Shown: positions 37,155 to 46,516, numbered from the stretch's first letter. The stretch: DNA of 64,000 nt from Rossellomorea vietnamensis (GCF_001305855.1 NZ_LIXZ01000009.1:1-64000), one strand, 5' to 3'. Numbers and translations are program-made. The notes: generated from the sequence alone by a model not told the origin.

Positions 37155-37958
37155 ATGTGGAAATGGGAATCAGATCAAGAGGCAAAGGCAGTCATCGTCA
37201 TCATTCATGGGGCGATGGAACATCACGGAAGATATGGTTGGCTCATTGAAATGTGGCGGGCTGCAGGCTTCCACGTCGTAATGGGTGACTTACCCGGTCA
37301 GGGAATGACGTCAAGAAGCCAGAGGGGACATATCGATTCCTTTGATGAATACCTCGTGGAAGTGAAAGACTGGGTCCAGGCAGCCTATCAATTCGAATTA
37401 CCTGTCTTTGTGATCGGTCATAGTATGGGCGGGCTTATCGCCATACGACTCCTGCAGGAATCCCATGTGAACGTAGCGGGTGTCATTTTATCCTCGCCGT
37501 GTTTGGGATTGGTTACGACCCCGCCTAAACCGGTCGAGCTATTATCCCTCGGTTTAAATAAAATCGCTCCCATGGTGAAGTTCCCCTCAGGTTTGACCAT
37601 TGATATGGCGACCCGGAACGCAGATGTCCGGGAAATTGACAGCAATGATACGCTTTATATAACGAAAGTGTCTGTCCGCTGGTACAGGGAGCTCGTACAG
37701 GCGATGAAGGCAGCATTCAGCAACCTGGATAAAATGCCAGATGTCCCATTGCTTGTGATGCAGGCGGGGGATGATAAAATCGTCGAGAAAAAAGTTGTGA
37801 AGAAATGGTTCAATGAGCTGTCATTATCCGAAATGCATTACAAAGAATGGCCAAAGTGCTATCATGAAATTTATAATGAACCTGAAAGAGAAGAAATATA
37901 TGAGTATTCAAAGATCTTCATTGAAAGCCGCTTGAAAGCGCTGGGATACATTTTGTAA
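37155..37958 (+). CDS. ytpA: Lysophospholipase-like hydrolase YtpA
   Basis: 267 aa. Alpha/beta hydrolase with S90 in GHSMGG, Asp in QAGDDKIV and His in KCYHEIYNE. YtpA in B. subtilis is needed for the phospholipid antibiotic bacilysocin. ATG 37155 has AAAGGAGG at ideal spacing; the frame upstream of it is non-coding. ytpB follows after 13 nt. Confidence 0.88.
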   Translation: MWKWESDQEAKAVIVIIHGAMEHHGRYGWLIEMWRAAGFHVVMGDLPGQGMTSRSQRGHIDSFDEYLVEVKDWVQAAYQFELPVFVIGHSMGGLIAIRLLQESHVNVAGVILSSPCLGLVTTPPKPVELLSLGLNKIAPMVKFPSGLTIDMATRNADVREIDSNDTLYITKVSVRWYRELVQAMKAAFSNLDKMPDVPLLVMQAGDDKIVEKKVVKKWFNELSLSEMHYKEWPKCYHEIYNEPEREEIYEYSKIFIESRLKALGYIL

Positions 37959-37971
37959 AAGAGGTGATGAA

Positions 37972-39045
37972 ATGTCGATACCAAGTGATCCCTTTTCATT
38001 AATGACAAGAGTGTACCGCACCGTTTTTCCCATCGTGCATGAAGAATTGGACGGCTGGAAAAAACGGGCGGAAAAGATACCCAATCAGGAACTCAGAAAC
38101 CAGGCACTTGCGAGCATCGAGCATAAAACGTTCCATTGCGAAGGGGGATCGATCCTTTCCCTTCTGGCATTGGATCATAAAGCAGATACGATCCGGTTCA
38201 TCGTCGCGTATCAGACGATCAGCGATTATCTGGATAATCTGTGCGATCGCAGTGTGTCCCTGGATCCCGATGACTTCGCCCTCCTTCATCAGTCCATGAA
38301 GGATTCCCTGACGGTGGGGGCGGAACCCGTCAATTATTATGCGTTAAGACGGGATCAGGATGATGGGGGATATCTCAGGGAACTGGTCCTCACCTGTCAA
38401 TCGGTCCTGAGTCGATTACGTCACTATGACAGCATCAAGGGTGACCTCCTGGAACTGTGTGAGTACTATTGTGATTTGCAAATACATAAACACGTGAAGA
38501 AAGAAGAGAGAGAGGGAAGGCTTCAGGATTGGTTTGAAACCCATCGCCCGAATTTGCCTGAAATGGACTGGTATGAGTTTTCCGCCTGTTCGGGATCGAC
38601 TCTTGGAATCTTCTGCTTAGTCTCTTATGCCAATCGAAGTGACTTCAAGCCTTCGTATACAGAGAAAATCAAGCGGGGGTATTTCCCGTACATTCAAGGA
38701 TTACATATCCTTCTCGATTACTTCATCGATCAGGATGAGGACCGGGAAGGGGGAGATTTGAACTTCTGTTTCTATTATGAAAATGATGAGCATTTAAAAG
38801 AGCGACTCATCCATTTTCTGCAGAAAGCCGAAGAACATACCCATGAGCTTCCCCATGCCCATTTTCACCGTTTGATCAATAAAGGACTCATCGGGGTCTA
38901 TTTGTCTGACGACAAAGCGAGTAAACAGGCAAGCGTCCAATCCTTCTCCAAACAATTCATCGGAGAAGCCGGCTGGATCACCCGATTCTTCTACCTGAAC
39001 GGGAAAATCTACCGCAAATGGAGAAACCGCAAAAAAACATCTTAA
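37972..39045 (+). CDS. ytpB: Tetraprenyl-beta-curcumene synthase YtpB
   Basis: 357 aa. A DUF2600 terpene synthase. Asp-rich segments DYLDNLCDR (residues 85-93) and DYFIDQDED take the place of the classic DDxxD. In B. subtilis it cyclises tetraprenyl diphosphate to a C35 sesquarterpene. Strong start: GAGGTGATGAA before ATG. Operon with ytpA. Confidence 0.9.
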   Translation: MSIPSDPFSLMTRVYRTVFPIVHEELDGWKKRAEKIPNQELRNQALASIEHKTFHCEGGSILSLLALDHKADTIRFIVAYQTISDYLDNLCDRSVSLDPDDFALLHQSMKDSLTVGAEPVNYYALRRDQDDGGYLRELVLTCQSVLSRLRHYDSIKGDLLELCEYYCDLQIHKHVKKEEREGRLQDWFETHRPNLPEMDWYEFSACSGSTLGIFCLVSYANRSDFKPSYTEKIKRGYFPYIQGLHILLDYFIDQDEDREGGDLNFCFYYENDEHLKERLIHFLQKAEEHTHELPHAHFHRLINKGLIGVYLSDDKASKQASVQSFSKQFIGEAGWITRFFYLNGKIYRKWRNRKKTS

Positions 39046-39055
39046 TAGACTATCG

Positions 39056-39099
39056 AGGGACGGACCTCCGAATTACTTCGGAGGTCCGTCCCTTTTTTT
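39056..39099 (+). terminator. ytpB terminator, GGGACGGACCT family (copy 2)
   Basis: A 17-bp perfect stem from AGGGACGGACCTCCGAA (39056-39072) to its complement (39077-39093), TTAC loop, then seven T. Confidence 0.93.
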
Positions 39100-39368
39100 G
39101 TCTATTTCCCCCAACCAAAGTTGGACAATGTTACCCAATATAAGACCGAATATACCATATTTATACATAATTTTTTTGTTGATTTTCCTGGTTTAGTGAC
39201 GATAGTCCTACTTTCTTGTCGACTGTATATGAATCTATTTAACTATATTCTATTTATTTCGTAATCCTAAATAACCAATTACTATCTGAATATATTTACT
39301 TTTCAGAATAGTGGAGTATATTGTAGTTAGTGTAAAAATTTAGTACATATTTTAAGGGGGAAAACTAC

Positions 39369-41786
39369 TTGAAATCACGTAAAGTATTATCAATGGCCAT
39401 GGTGGCGGCGCTGAGTGTAGGGGCATTTGCTGTACCTGCATCCGCTGCGACACAGACGCCTGAGAATGTTTTGGCAAAGCCGACGGTGAAATATGATCAT
39501 AAGCATGGAGGGGCATTCGATTTAGGAATTGCGAACGATGAACGCCTGATCGAGATGCTGAAGAAAGAAGGGGAAATTAAGAAGAATGCGACCGCTGCAG
39601 AAGCACAGAAGGGACTTCAAAAATTCCTGAAAGCAAAAGCGGATTCTGCTGAGAAACAAGCAGATGAAGGCGAAGGCGAGCTTCACAATGAAGAAGTAAA
39701 AACGAAAGAAAAACTTCAAAAATCCATGAAAAATAATGGTGTGAAGAACGGTAAAGGAAATAAACTTGGTCATGCAAAGAAGAATTCTCCGGACCCCGTA
39801 AAGGAAGAAACATATGATGGAGAAAAGCGTACCGATGAAGTATTGGTACTTCTTGTAGACTATCCGGACAAGCCTCATAATTCCATGACGGCTGATGAAA
39901 CGGATATGCATTATGAAGGGGACGATGCTTATTCCCGCGAGCACTATCAAGATATGCTATTTGGAACTGGAGGATGGAAAGGTCCAGATGGAAAGACATA
40001 CGTTTCCATGAAGCAGTACTATGAGCAGCAATCTGGTGGAAGTTATTCAGTGGATGGAAACGTTGCAGGCTGGTACACAGCAAGTAAACCGGCAGCGGCA
40101 TATGGTGGAAATGATCCACAGCCGGACGGCAGCGACGTCGATGCACGCGGCCTGATCAAAGAAGCTCTTGCTCAAGCGGCGGCTGACCCGGACGTTAACC
40201 TTGCAGACTATGACAAGTGGGATCGTTACGATCTTGACGGTGACGGGAACTACCTGGAGTCGGATGGACTTGTCGACCACTTGATGGTTATTCACTCTGG
40301 TGTGGGTGAAGAAGCAGGCGGTGGATCATTGGGATCTGACGCTATCTGGTCTCACCGCTGGAATCTTGGAGGAATCTTCCCGATTGCGGGATCTCCAACT
40401 CCTGAAGTTGATTATTGGGGTGCAGGAACCATGTACGCATACGACTACACAATCGAACCTGAAGACGGTGCAGTCGGAGTTATGGCCCATGAATATGGAC
40501 ATGATTTAGGCCTTCCGGATGAATATGATACCCAATACACTGGAACGGGTGAACCGGTAAGCTACTGGTCCATCATGGCAAGTGGAAGCTGGGCAGGGGA
40601 TATCCCTGGTTCAATGCCTTCTGGATTTAGTCCTTATATGAAAGAAATGCTACAGGCTTCTGCTGTAGTGGACAATGAAGGAACTCAAGGTAATTGGCAA
40701 TCTGGCGATGAAATCGATGCAGCAGATGTTACCCGCAAAGGTGAGGAATATCTGTTGGATGAAGCAGCAACAAAGGGTACCAATAACGATGTTGTAAAAG
40801 TGAATCTTCCAGACAAAGAGGTACAAGGAATCCTGCCTGAGTTTGGTGAAAAGTACTATTACAGTACAAAAGGAGACGAGCTTAATACATCACTAGTTTC
40901 TCCTGAATTCGATTTAACAGATGCAACAAATGCTACATTCAGCTTCAAAACATTATATGATGTGGAGTACGATTATGATTTCCTTCACGTTACGGCTACA
41001 ACGGAAAGCGGCGAGGAAGTTGAATTGGACACGATTGGTGACGACGATACTGATGGAGACCAACGTGCAGAATCTACAAAAGGTCAATGGGTTGATAAGT
41101 CATATGATCTAAGCCAATTTGCAGGACAAAAAGTAAACCTTACATTTAATTATGTGACAGATGGCGGCCTTGCCCTTGATGGTTTCGCTTTGGATAACGC
41201 CACTTTAACAGTCGATGGAAATGTCGTGTTTGAAGATGGTGCTGAAGGAGAGCCTCAATTTGCAACAAACGGCTTCGAAGTATCAAACGGAATTTCCCTG
41301 AAGGAGCACTACTACCTGCTCGAATGGCGCAGTCATAACGGTGTAGATGAAGGTCTTGCCAACATCCGCCGCGGTGCAAGCTTAATGCAATTCGATGATG
41401 GTTTGGTTGTATGGTATGTAGATAAATCATACAGCGATAACTGGACAGGTAATCATCCTGGAGACGGTTTCGTTGGGGTTGTTGATGCTGACCAAAAAAC
41501 AAACTACTGGAGCGACGGATCTGTAGGATCTACACGCTACCAGGTTCACGATGCAGCATTCAGCCTGGACAAATCAGAAAAAATGTTCCTGGATTACACT
41601 GAATTACTTGGACTGACGATGAAAGACAACCATACTGCACGTAATCCACTATTCGACGATAGTAAAGATTACAGCAACAAAGGTATGGTAGACGCTGGAC
41701 GTAACGTACCGAACTACGGATTAAAATTCCGTGTAACTGGCCAAAGCCATGACGGTTCAGTCGGCAAAGTATTAATCTATAAGTAA
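39369..41786 (+). CDS. Secreted M6-family metalloprotease (immune inhibitor A-like)
   Basis: 805 aa. Sec signal peptide with AxA cleavage near residue 27 (VPASA), then a charged Lys/Glu-rich pro-region (about 60-150). Catalytic zinc motif HEYGHDLGLPDEYD with H374, E375, H378. A calcium-type loop DLDGDGNYLESDG lies near 288-300. The C-terminal half is beta-rich with repeated jelly-roll-like blocks. TTG start, 9 nt after AAGGGGG. InhA-type proteases of B. cereus degrade host antibacterial peptides; for this protein only secreted proteolysis is safe. Confidence 0.9.
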   Translation: MKSRKVLSMAMVAALSVGAFAVPASAATQTPENVLAKPTVKYDHKHGGAFDLGIANDERLIEMLKKEGEIKKNATAAEAQKGLQKFLKAKADSAEKQADEGEGELHNEEVKTKEKLQKSMKNNGVKNGKGNKLGHAKKNSPDPVKEETYDGEKRTDEVLVLLVDYPDKPHNSMTADETDMHYEGDDAYSREHYQDMLFGTGGWKGPDGKTYVSMKQYYEQQSGGSYSVDGNVAGWYTASKPAAAYGGNDPQPDGSDVDARGLIKEALAQAAADPDVNLADYDKWDRYDLDGDGNYLESDGLVDHLMVIHSGVGEEAGGGSLGSDAIWSHRWNLGGIFPIAGSPTPEVDYWGAGTMYAYDYTIEPEDGAVGVMAHEYGHDLGLPDEYDTQYTGTGEPVSYWSIMASGSWAGDIPGSMPSGFSPYMKEMLQASAVVDNEGTQGNWQSGDEIDAADVTRKGEEYLLDEAATKGTNNDVVKVNLPDKEVQGILPEFGEKYYYSTKGDELNTSLVSPEFDLTDATNATFSFKTLYDVEYDYDFLHVTATTESGEEVELDTIGDDDTDGDQRAESTKGQWVDKSYDLSQFAGQKVNLTFNYVTDGGLALDGFALDNATLTVDGNVVFEDGAEGEPQFATNGFEVSNGISLKEHYYLLEWRSHNGVDEGLANIRRGASLMQFDDGLVVWYVDKSYSDNWTGNHPGDGFVGVVDADQKTNYWSDGSVGSTRYQVHDAAFSLDKSEKMFLDYTELLGLTMKDNHTARNPLFDDSKDYSNKGMVDAGRNVPNYGLKFRVTGQSHDGSVGKVLIYK

Positions 41787-41795
41787 TAATCAAGC

Positions 41796-41829
41796 AAAGG
41801 GTGATGGCCATTCCGGCCGTCACCCTTTA
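41796..41829 (+). terminator. Hairpin after the M6 protease gene
   Basis: A 14-bp stem AAAGGGTGATGGCC / GGCCGTCACCCTTT with one G-T pair and a 5-nt loop. The T-run is short, so termination may be partial. Confidence 0.7.
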
Positions 41830-41900
41830 AGCATGTTAGTGGACATTTTTTTCCTCAGAATTGATAATAATACACACATCAATCAAAGGAGATGTCCATT

Positions 41901-42896
41901 TTGAAGCTAAGTGTACTAGATCAGTCACCGATTGCAGAAGGAATGAGCCCGCAGGAGGCTTTAAATAATACAGTAGAGTTAGCAAAACATGCAGAGAAAT
42001 TAGGGTTTGAACGGTTCTGGGTTTCAGAGCATCATGATTCCACGAGCCTTGCCGGATCATCACCGGAAGTGCTGATTGCCCATCTTGCCCAAAATACGTC
42101 GAGGATCCGTGTAGGTTCCGGCGGCGTGATGCTACCCCATTACTCTTCATACAAAGTAGCGGAGAATTTCCGTCTGCTTGAAGGGTTGAATCCGGATCGA
42201 ATCGATTTGGGATTGGGAAGGGCTCCCGGCGGAATGCCGATGGCCACGATGGCCCTGCATGACGGCAAACCGAGGGATGTGAACCGGTATCCGGAACAAA
42301 TCGATGATCTTCTCGGCTATCTGACCGATTCCCTGCCTGATTCCCATCCGTACCAGGGACTCACGGCGGCCCCAATGATCAAGACGATGCCGGAAGTATG
42401 GATGCTCGGCTCCAGTCCATCCAGTGCCATGCTTGCAGCCCAAAAAGGCCTTCCGTATACATTCGCCCAGTTCATCAATGGCGAAGGTGGCCCGCAATAT
42501 ACGCAAGCCTACCGAAACAATTTTGTTCCATCAGAGTATCTGAAGGAACCGAAAAATATCGTAGCCGTTTTTGCGATCTGTGCGGAAACGGATGAAGAAG
42601 CGGAAAGAGTCGCATCAAGCATCGACCTGTCGATCCTGATGATCGAGCAGGGCATGCGCTCGAACGGAACACCGAGCCCTGAGAAAGCGGCAGCGTATCA
42701 GTATACCCCATTCGAAGCAATGAGAGTGCGGGAAAACCGCAAGCGCATGGTCGTCGGGAATCCGAAGAAAGTGAAAGAAAAGCTCCTTGCACTGAGCGAA
42801 GAGTACCAGACTGATGAAATCATGCTTGTCAGCATCACATACGACTTCAAGGATAAACTCAAATCGTTCGAACTAATTGCAAACGAATTATTATGA
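41901..42896 (+). CDS. Luciferase-like (LLM) flavin-dependent oxidoreductase
   Basis: 331 aa TIM-barrel of the bacterial-luciferase group. LDQSPIAEG, FWVSEHHD, GGVMLPHY and GLGRAPGG are typical of the YwcH/MsnO branch. TTG 41901 is 8 nt after AAAGGAGATG; an ATG at 41892 overlaps that site. Substrate unknown. Confidence 0.87.
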   Translation: MKLSVLDQSPIAEGMSPQEALNNTVELAKHAEKLGFERFWVSEHHDSTSLAGSSPEVLIAHLAQNTSRIRVGSGGVMLPHYSSYKVAENFRLLEGLNPDRIDLGLGRAPGGMPMATMALHDGKPRDVNRYPEQIDDLLGYLTDSLPDSHPYQGLTAAPMIKTMPEVWMLGSSPSSAMLAAQKGLPYTFAQFINGEGGPQYTQAYRNNFVPSEYLKEPKNIVAVFAICAETDEEAERVASSIDLSILMIEQGMRSNGTPSPEKAAAYQYTPFEAMRVRENRKRMVVGNPKKVKEKLLALSEEYQTDEIMLVSITYDFKDKLKSFELIANELL

Positions 42897-42902
42897 AGAG
42901 AC

Positions 42903-42938
42903 AGGGACGGACCTCCGCGGAGGTCCGTCCCTATTTTT
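42903..42938. terminator. Terminator of the GGGACGGACCT family (copy 3)
   Basis: A perfect 30-nt palindrome (42903-42932) with half-site AGGGACGGACCTCCG, then T-rich sequence. It lies between convergent genes. Confidence 0.88.
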
Positions 42939-43509
42939 ATCTTTTCTCTAACGCCACAACAAACGGCGGGTTATTCAGTTGGTTCATGAACTGGTATCTC
43001 AGGACATGAACGTAGTTTTGATCCAGTCGTTCAACGTAGCGAAGGATGTAGTCCCTCTCGACTGCACCTTCAGGATGTCCGTGATAAATGACAAGGACAA
43101 GGATCCCTTCAGGGGCCATCATCTCCAGGATTTGATTCAAGGCGAGTATCGTTGTTTTCGGCCGGGTGACGATATCCTTGTCACCGCCAGGCAAATACCC
43201 GAGATTGAAGACTGCCCCTGTCACTTTCCCGTAATGCAGTGGTGGGATGACGTTCATGACGGTCTCATGTCCCTGGTGGAACAGGGTCACCCGGTCCGCA
43301 AGATCGTGGGTGATAAGCTGTTCCCTCGTATTATGGATGGCTTCTTCCTGAATATCAAAACCGTATACCCGGCCATTTTCCCCGACCAGGCGAGCGAGGA
43401 ACAACGTGTCATGTCCATTCCCAAGCGTTGCGTCTATCGTGATATCCCCCGGTTTGACCGCCCGTTCCAGAAGCTCTCTCGCGAAAGGTAGTATTCGATC
43501 TAATTTCAT
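42937..43509 (-). CDS. ytqB: tRNA-modifying SAM methyltransferase YtqB (MnmM type)
   Basis: 190 aa. Rossmann methyltransferase: SAM motif DATLGNGHDT, GFDIQ and the NLGYLPGGDK block. YtqB-family enzymes have been reported as MnmM, which methylates nm5s2U34 in tRNA. The start overlaps the ytqA stop by 4 nt, so the pair is coupled. Confidence 0.88.
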   Translation of the reverse strand: MKLDRILPFARELLERAVKPGDITIDATLGNGHDTLFLARLVGENGRVYGFDIQEEAIHNTREQLITHDLADRVTLFHQGHETVMNVIPPLHYGKVTGAVFNLGYLPGGDKDIVTRPKTTILALNQILEMMAPEGILVLVIYHGHPEGAVERDYILRYVERLDQNYVHVLRYQFMNQLNNPPFVVALEKR

Positions 43510-44471
43510 GCTTTCACATCCATTTTATAAAATTTTCCCTGCCAGCTGTCCCGGCGTTTCAATTCGTCATCGATGGCGTTCAGTACGCTCCATTTATTCA
43601 CGCTCCACATCGGTCCGATCATCAGGTCGATAGGTCCGTCCCCCGTAATTCGATGAACGATCATTTCAGGAGGGATGACTTCTAATTGATCACAAACGAG
43701 TTTAACGTAATGATCAAAATCCATGAACTCCACAAGACCCTTTTCATATTGCTTGACCATGGGGGTTCCCTTTAGTAAGTGCAGAAGATGAATCTTGATT
43801 CCCTGGACGTCAAGCTTTGCAACTTCACGTGCCGTTTCCATCATCATTTCCTCATTTTCCTGGGGAAGTCCGTTAATAATATGGGAACAGACACGGATTC
43901 CGTGCTTCCGCAATTTATGGACACCTTCCACATAACACTGATAATCATGGGCCCGGTTAATCAAGCCCGCCGTTTTTTCATGGACGGTTTGAAGCCCGAG
44001 CTCTACCCATAAATACGTTCTCTCATTCAATTCAGCCAAATATTCGACGACGTCGTCAGGAAGGCAATCAGGTCGCGTGGCGATGGAAATGCCTACGACT
44101 CCATCCTGCTTCAGGACGGATTCATATTTTTCCCTCAGAACGTCGACGGGTGCATGGGTATTCGTGAACGCCTGGAAATACGCCATGTACTTTCCGTCTT
44201 TCCACTTTTTATGCATTCTTCCTTTGATATCATTGAATTGCTTCTCTAAGGAGTCGACCCTGCTTCCGGCAAAGTCCCCGGATCCTGCTGCACTGCAAAA
44301 GGTACAGCCGCCGTGTGCAACCGTGCCGTCCCTGTTCGGGCAATCGAACCCGCCGTCGAGGGCAACTTTAAACACCTTATGTCCGAAATGGTTTCGGAGG
44401 TGATGATTCCATGTATGATATCGTTTTGAATCTGTGGCATATGGAAATGGGTTTGTCCCGATGACAAACAC
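43506..44471 (-). CDS. ytqA: Radical SAM protein YtqA (TIGR01212 family)
   Basis: 321 aa. The iron-sulfur cluster cysteines lie in CPNRDGTVAHGGCTFC (C-x11-C-x2-C), followed by an Elp3-like barrel. Family members work on tRNA wobble uridine; a role with YtqB in the mnm5 pathway is plausible. The 5' end is unclear: GTG at 44471 lies within the AGGAGGTG binding site, and the codon at ideal spacing is ATC (44460-44462). Confidence 0.87.
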   Translation of the reverse strand: MFVIGTNPFPYATDSKRYHTWNHHLRNHFGHKVFKVALDGGFDCPNRDGTVAHGGCTFCSAAGSGDFAGSRVDSLEKQFNDIKGRMHKKWKDGKYMAYFQAFTNTHAPVDVLREKYESVLKQDGVVGISIATRPDCLPDDVVEYLAELNERTYLWVELGLQTVHEKTAGLINRAHDYQCYVEGVHKLRKHGIRVCSHIINGLPQENEEMMMETAREVAKLDVQGIKIHLLHLLKGTPMVKQYEKGLVEFMDFDHYVKLVCDQLEVIPPEMIVHRITGDGPIDLMIGPMWSVNKWSVLNAIDDELKRRDSWQGKFYKMDVKA

Positions 44472-44671
44472 CTCCTAAATTTCAAGTGATATAGCGGTAT
44501 GTATGACGCTAAAGAGATTTTATCATGAACACGGGGACAAATGTATCCTGCACAAAGAAATAGGTGAAGATTACCACTTCTGAAACGGGCAAACAAGTTC
44601 AAACTAAGATGGAGGAGAGTAAGGATATGCCCTTCCTCTTCTTGATTCCAACCATCAAGGAGGTAGTCGAA

Positions 44672-44965
44672 ATGGCAACAAGGAATTCGATGGATGAATG
44701 CATTCAGAAATGCGAAGATGCCATTCGTTACGCTCAACAACAATATAAAGCAGGGTCACAGCAGGAGCATTATCATGATGTGGAATACACACAGGCCATG
44801 CAGCAGCTTGAAGAAGCGGTCAACGACGTGGCTCACATGGCCAACAGTGCGAACTCCCAGCAGCGTGAACAACTGCATCGTATGAGACTTCAGCTTCAAA
44901 ACATGCAAAATGAGATGATCCTGTTAGATCATGATCCGAATGTTGTGGGAGGTAAATTACATTGA
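44672..44965 (+). CDS. ytzC: DUF2524-family protein YtzC
   Basis: 97 aa, helical, Gln-rich: SQQEHYHDVEYTQAMQQLEEAV and QQREQLHRMRLQLQNMQ match B. subtilis YtzC. ATG 44672 has AAGGAGG about 8 nt upstream; the longer frame has no binding site. It overlaps the next small ORF by 4 nt. Confidence 0.87.
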   Translation: MATRNSMDECIQKCEDAIRYAQQQYKAGSQQEHYHDVEYTQAMQQLEEAVNDVAHMANSANSQQREQLHRMRLQLQNMQNEMILLDHDPNVVGGKLH

Positions 44966-45126
44966 GTACACGCTCCGATCAAAACAACCCTGAACAAAAG
45001 ACCCGTAGTGATTTCCGAAAACTGGATACAGAATTCGGTGCTGAAAACAATCCTGTCAAAGAAGCCAAAAAGCGCTACGAAAAACAGGGTCAGCCCGTTA
45101 AATCCAATCATCACAACGGAAAATAA
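44962..45126 (+). CDS. Small hydrophilic protein coupled to ytzC
   Basis: 54 codons from TTG 44962, which overlaps the ytzC stop (TTGA). GGGAGG lies 8 nt upstream. The product is charged and Asn/Gln-rich. TEFGAENN followed by a Lys/Gln tail recalls half-repeats of gamma-type small acid-soluble spore proteins, but the match is faint. A terminator follows directly, supporting a real two-gene unit. Confidence 0.65.
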   Translation: MSTRSDQNNPEQKTRSDFRKLDTEFGAENNPVKEAKKRYEKQGQPVKSNHHNGK

Positions 45127-45136
45127 ATGTCCCCGG

Positions 45137-45168
45137 CCAGGTGCTCTCCATGAGTGCCTGGTTTTTTT
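45137..45168 (+). terminator. Terminator of the ytzC unit
   Basis: CCAGGTGCTC / GAGTGCCTGG (two wobble pairs), 5-nt loop, then seven T. Confidence 0.88.
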
Positions 45169-45260
45169 ATGATTTGAAGAAATAGTTCTTGCTCCCTTTC
45201 CTGAAAAGGAGTAAAATCCTTTTGGGACTCGAAATAAAAGGATGGAAAGGGGGCAGAATG

Positions 45261-46445
45261 ATGCCCAAATCATTATGGTTACTTGTCATTGGAATGATGG
45301 TGAATGTGACAGGAGCCTCTTTTTTATGGCCGCTTAATACGATTTACCTTCATGAAAATTTAGGGAAGTCATTGTCTGTAGCGGGAATTGTACTGATGAT
45401 GAATGCAGGCGCGAGTGTGATCGGGAATCTGATTGGAGGGACTTTATTCGACCGTTTTGGCGGTTATCGTTCAATCCTGTTAGGAATATCGATCACATTA
45501 TCCGCCCTTATCGGGATGAATATATGGCACGGCTTTTCCTACTATGTCGTATTCCTGACTGTTGTCGGATTCGGCTCAGGTATCGTATTTCCTTCCATGT
45601 ACGCCATGGCAGGTTCAGTGTGGCCGGAAGGGGGACGGAAAGCATTCAATTCTGTCTATGTCGCTCAAAACATTGGAGTGGCCGTCGGAGCCGCATTGGG
45701 CGGGTTCGTCGCCTCATTCTCCTTTAACTATATATTTATCGCTAATCTGAGTATGTATATCGTTTTTTTCTTCATCGCCTTCTTCGGATACCGGAACATT
45801 ACGGTTGCAGGTCATACGTCGGTGTTGAATGAATCGAAGGTGATAAGGGATAAGTCGAAACTGAAGGCACTGCTCTTCGTATGTGCCGCCTATCTTTTAT
45901 GCTGGATGGGATACGTGCAATGGCAGTCCACGATCGCCACATATACACAGGAAATCAATATATCCCTGAAACAGTACAGCTTACTCTGGACGATCAATGG
46001 AGCATTGATTGTTCTTGCTCAGCCGCTTTTATCCAAAGCGATCAAGCGTTTTGAAAACAATTTAAAGCTGCAAATCATGATCGGAACCATCATTTTCATG
46101 ATTTCGTTCGGTGTTGCGTCGATTGCCGATCAATTTCAGTGGTTTGCCATTGCCATGATTATTTTGACGATCGGTGAAATGCTCATTTGGCCGGCGGTCC
46201 CGACGATTGCCAACTCACTTGCTCCAAAGGGAAGAGAAGGATTCTATCAGGGAATCGTCAATAGTACGGCAACGGGTGGAAGGATGATCGGTCCGTTTAT
46301 TGGAGGGGTGCTGGTGGATGTATTCAGCATGCAGGTGCTCTTCATGACGCTGATCGCGTTTTTCATCGTATCATTATTGATTACCAGTCAATATGATCGT
46401 CCATTGAAAAAGAAAAGCGCCGTGCCAGTTTCGGTGCAACAATAA
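45261..46445 (+). CDS. yttB: MFS transporter, YttB-like
   Basis: 394 aa, twelve predicted spans. MFS motif A is in GGTLFDRFGGYRS (loop 2-3). ASFLWPLNTIYLHENLGKSL resembles B. subtilis YttB, a putative drug/metabolite exporter. Starts at ATG 45261 or 45258, after AAAGGGGG (45246-45253). No regulator adjoins, and substrate is unknown. Confidence 0.82.
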   Translation: MPKSLWLLVIGMMVNVTGASFLWPLNTIYLHENLGKSLSVAGIVLMMNAGASVIGNLIGGTLFDRFGGYRSILLGISITLSALIGMNIWHGFSYYVVFLTVVGFGSGIVFPSMYAMAGSVWPEGGRKAFNSVYVAQNIGVAVGAALGGFVASFSFNYIFIANLSMYIVFFFIAFFGYRNITVAGHTSVLNESKVIRDKSKLKALLFVCAAYLLCWMGYVQWQSTIATYTQEINISLKQYSLLWTINGALIVLAQPLLSKAIKRFENNLKLQIMIGTIIFMISFGVASIADQFQWFAIAMIILTIGEMLIWPAVPTIANSLAPKGREGFYQGIVNSTATGGRMIGPFIGGVLVDVFSMQVLFMTLIAFFIVSLLITSQYDRPLKKKSAVPVSVQQ

Positions 46446-46446
46446 A

Positions 46447-46481
46447 GAAACCCCCAATGAGGAATCATTGGGGGTTTTCTT
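46447..46481 (+). terminator. yttB terminator
   Basis: 13-bp perfect stem AAACCCCCAATGA / TCATTGGGGGTTT, GGAA loop, then T-rich sequence. Confidence 0.9.
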
Positions 46482-46486
46482 CATAT

Positions 46487-46516
46487 AAAAAGGGCTCCCA
46501 TTTCCTATGGAAGCCC
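46487..46516 (-). terminator. Probable terminator for the cupin transcript
   Basis: On the minus strand GGGCT and CCAT blocks pair (one mismatch) and lead into TTTTT. It lies about 260 nt beyond the cupin stop. Confidence 0.5.
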
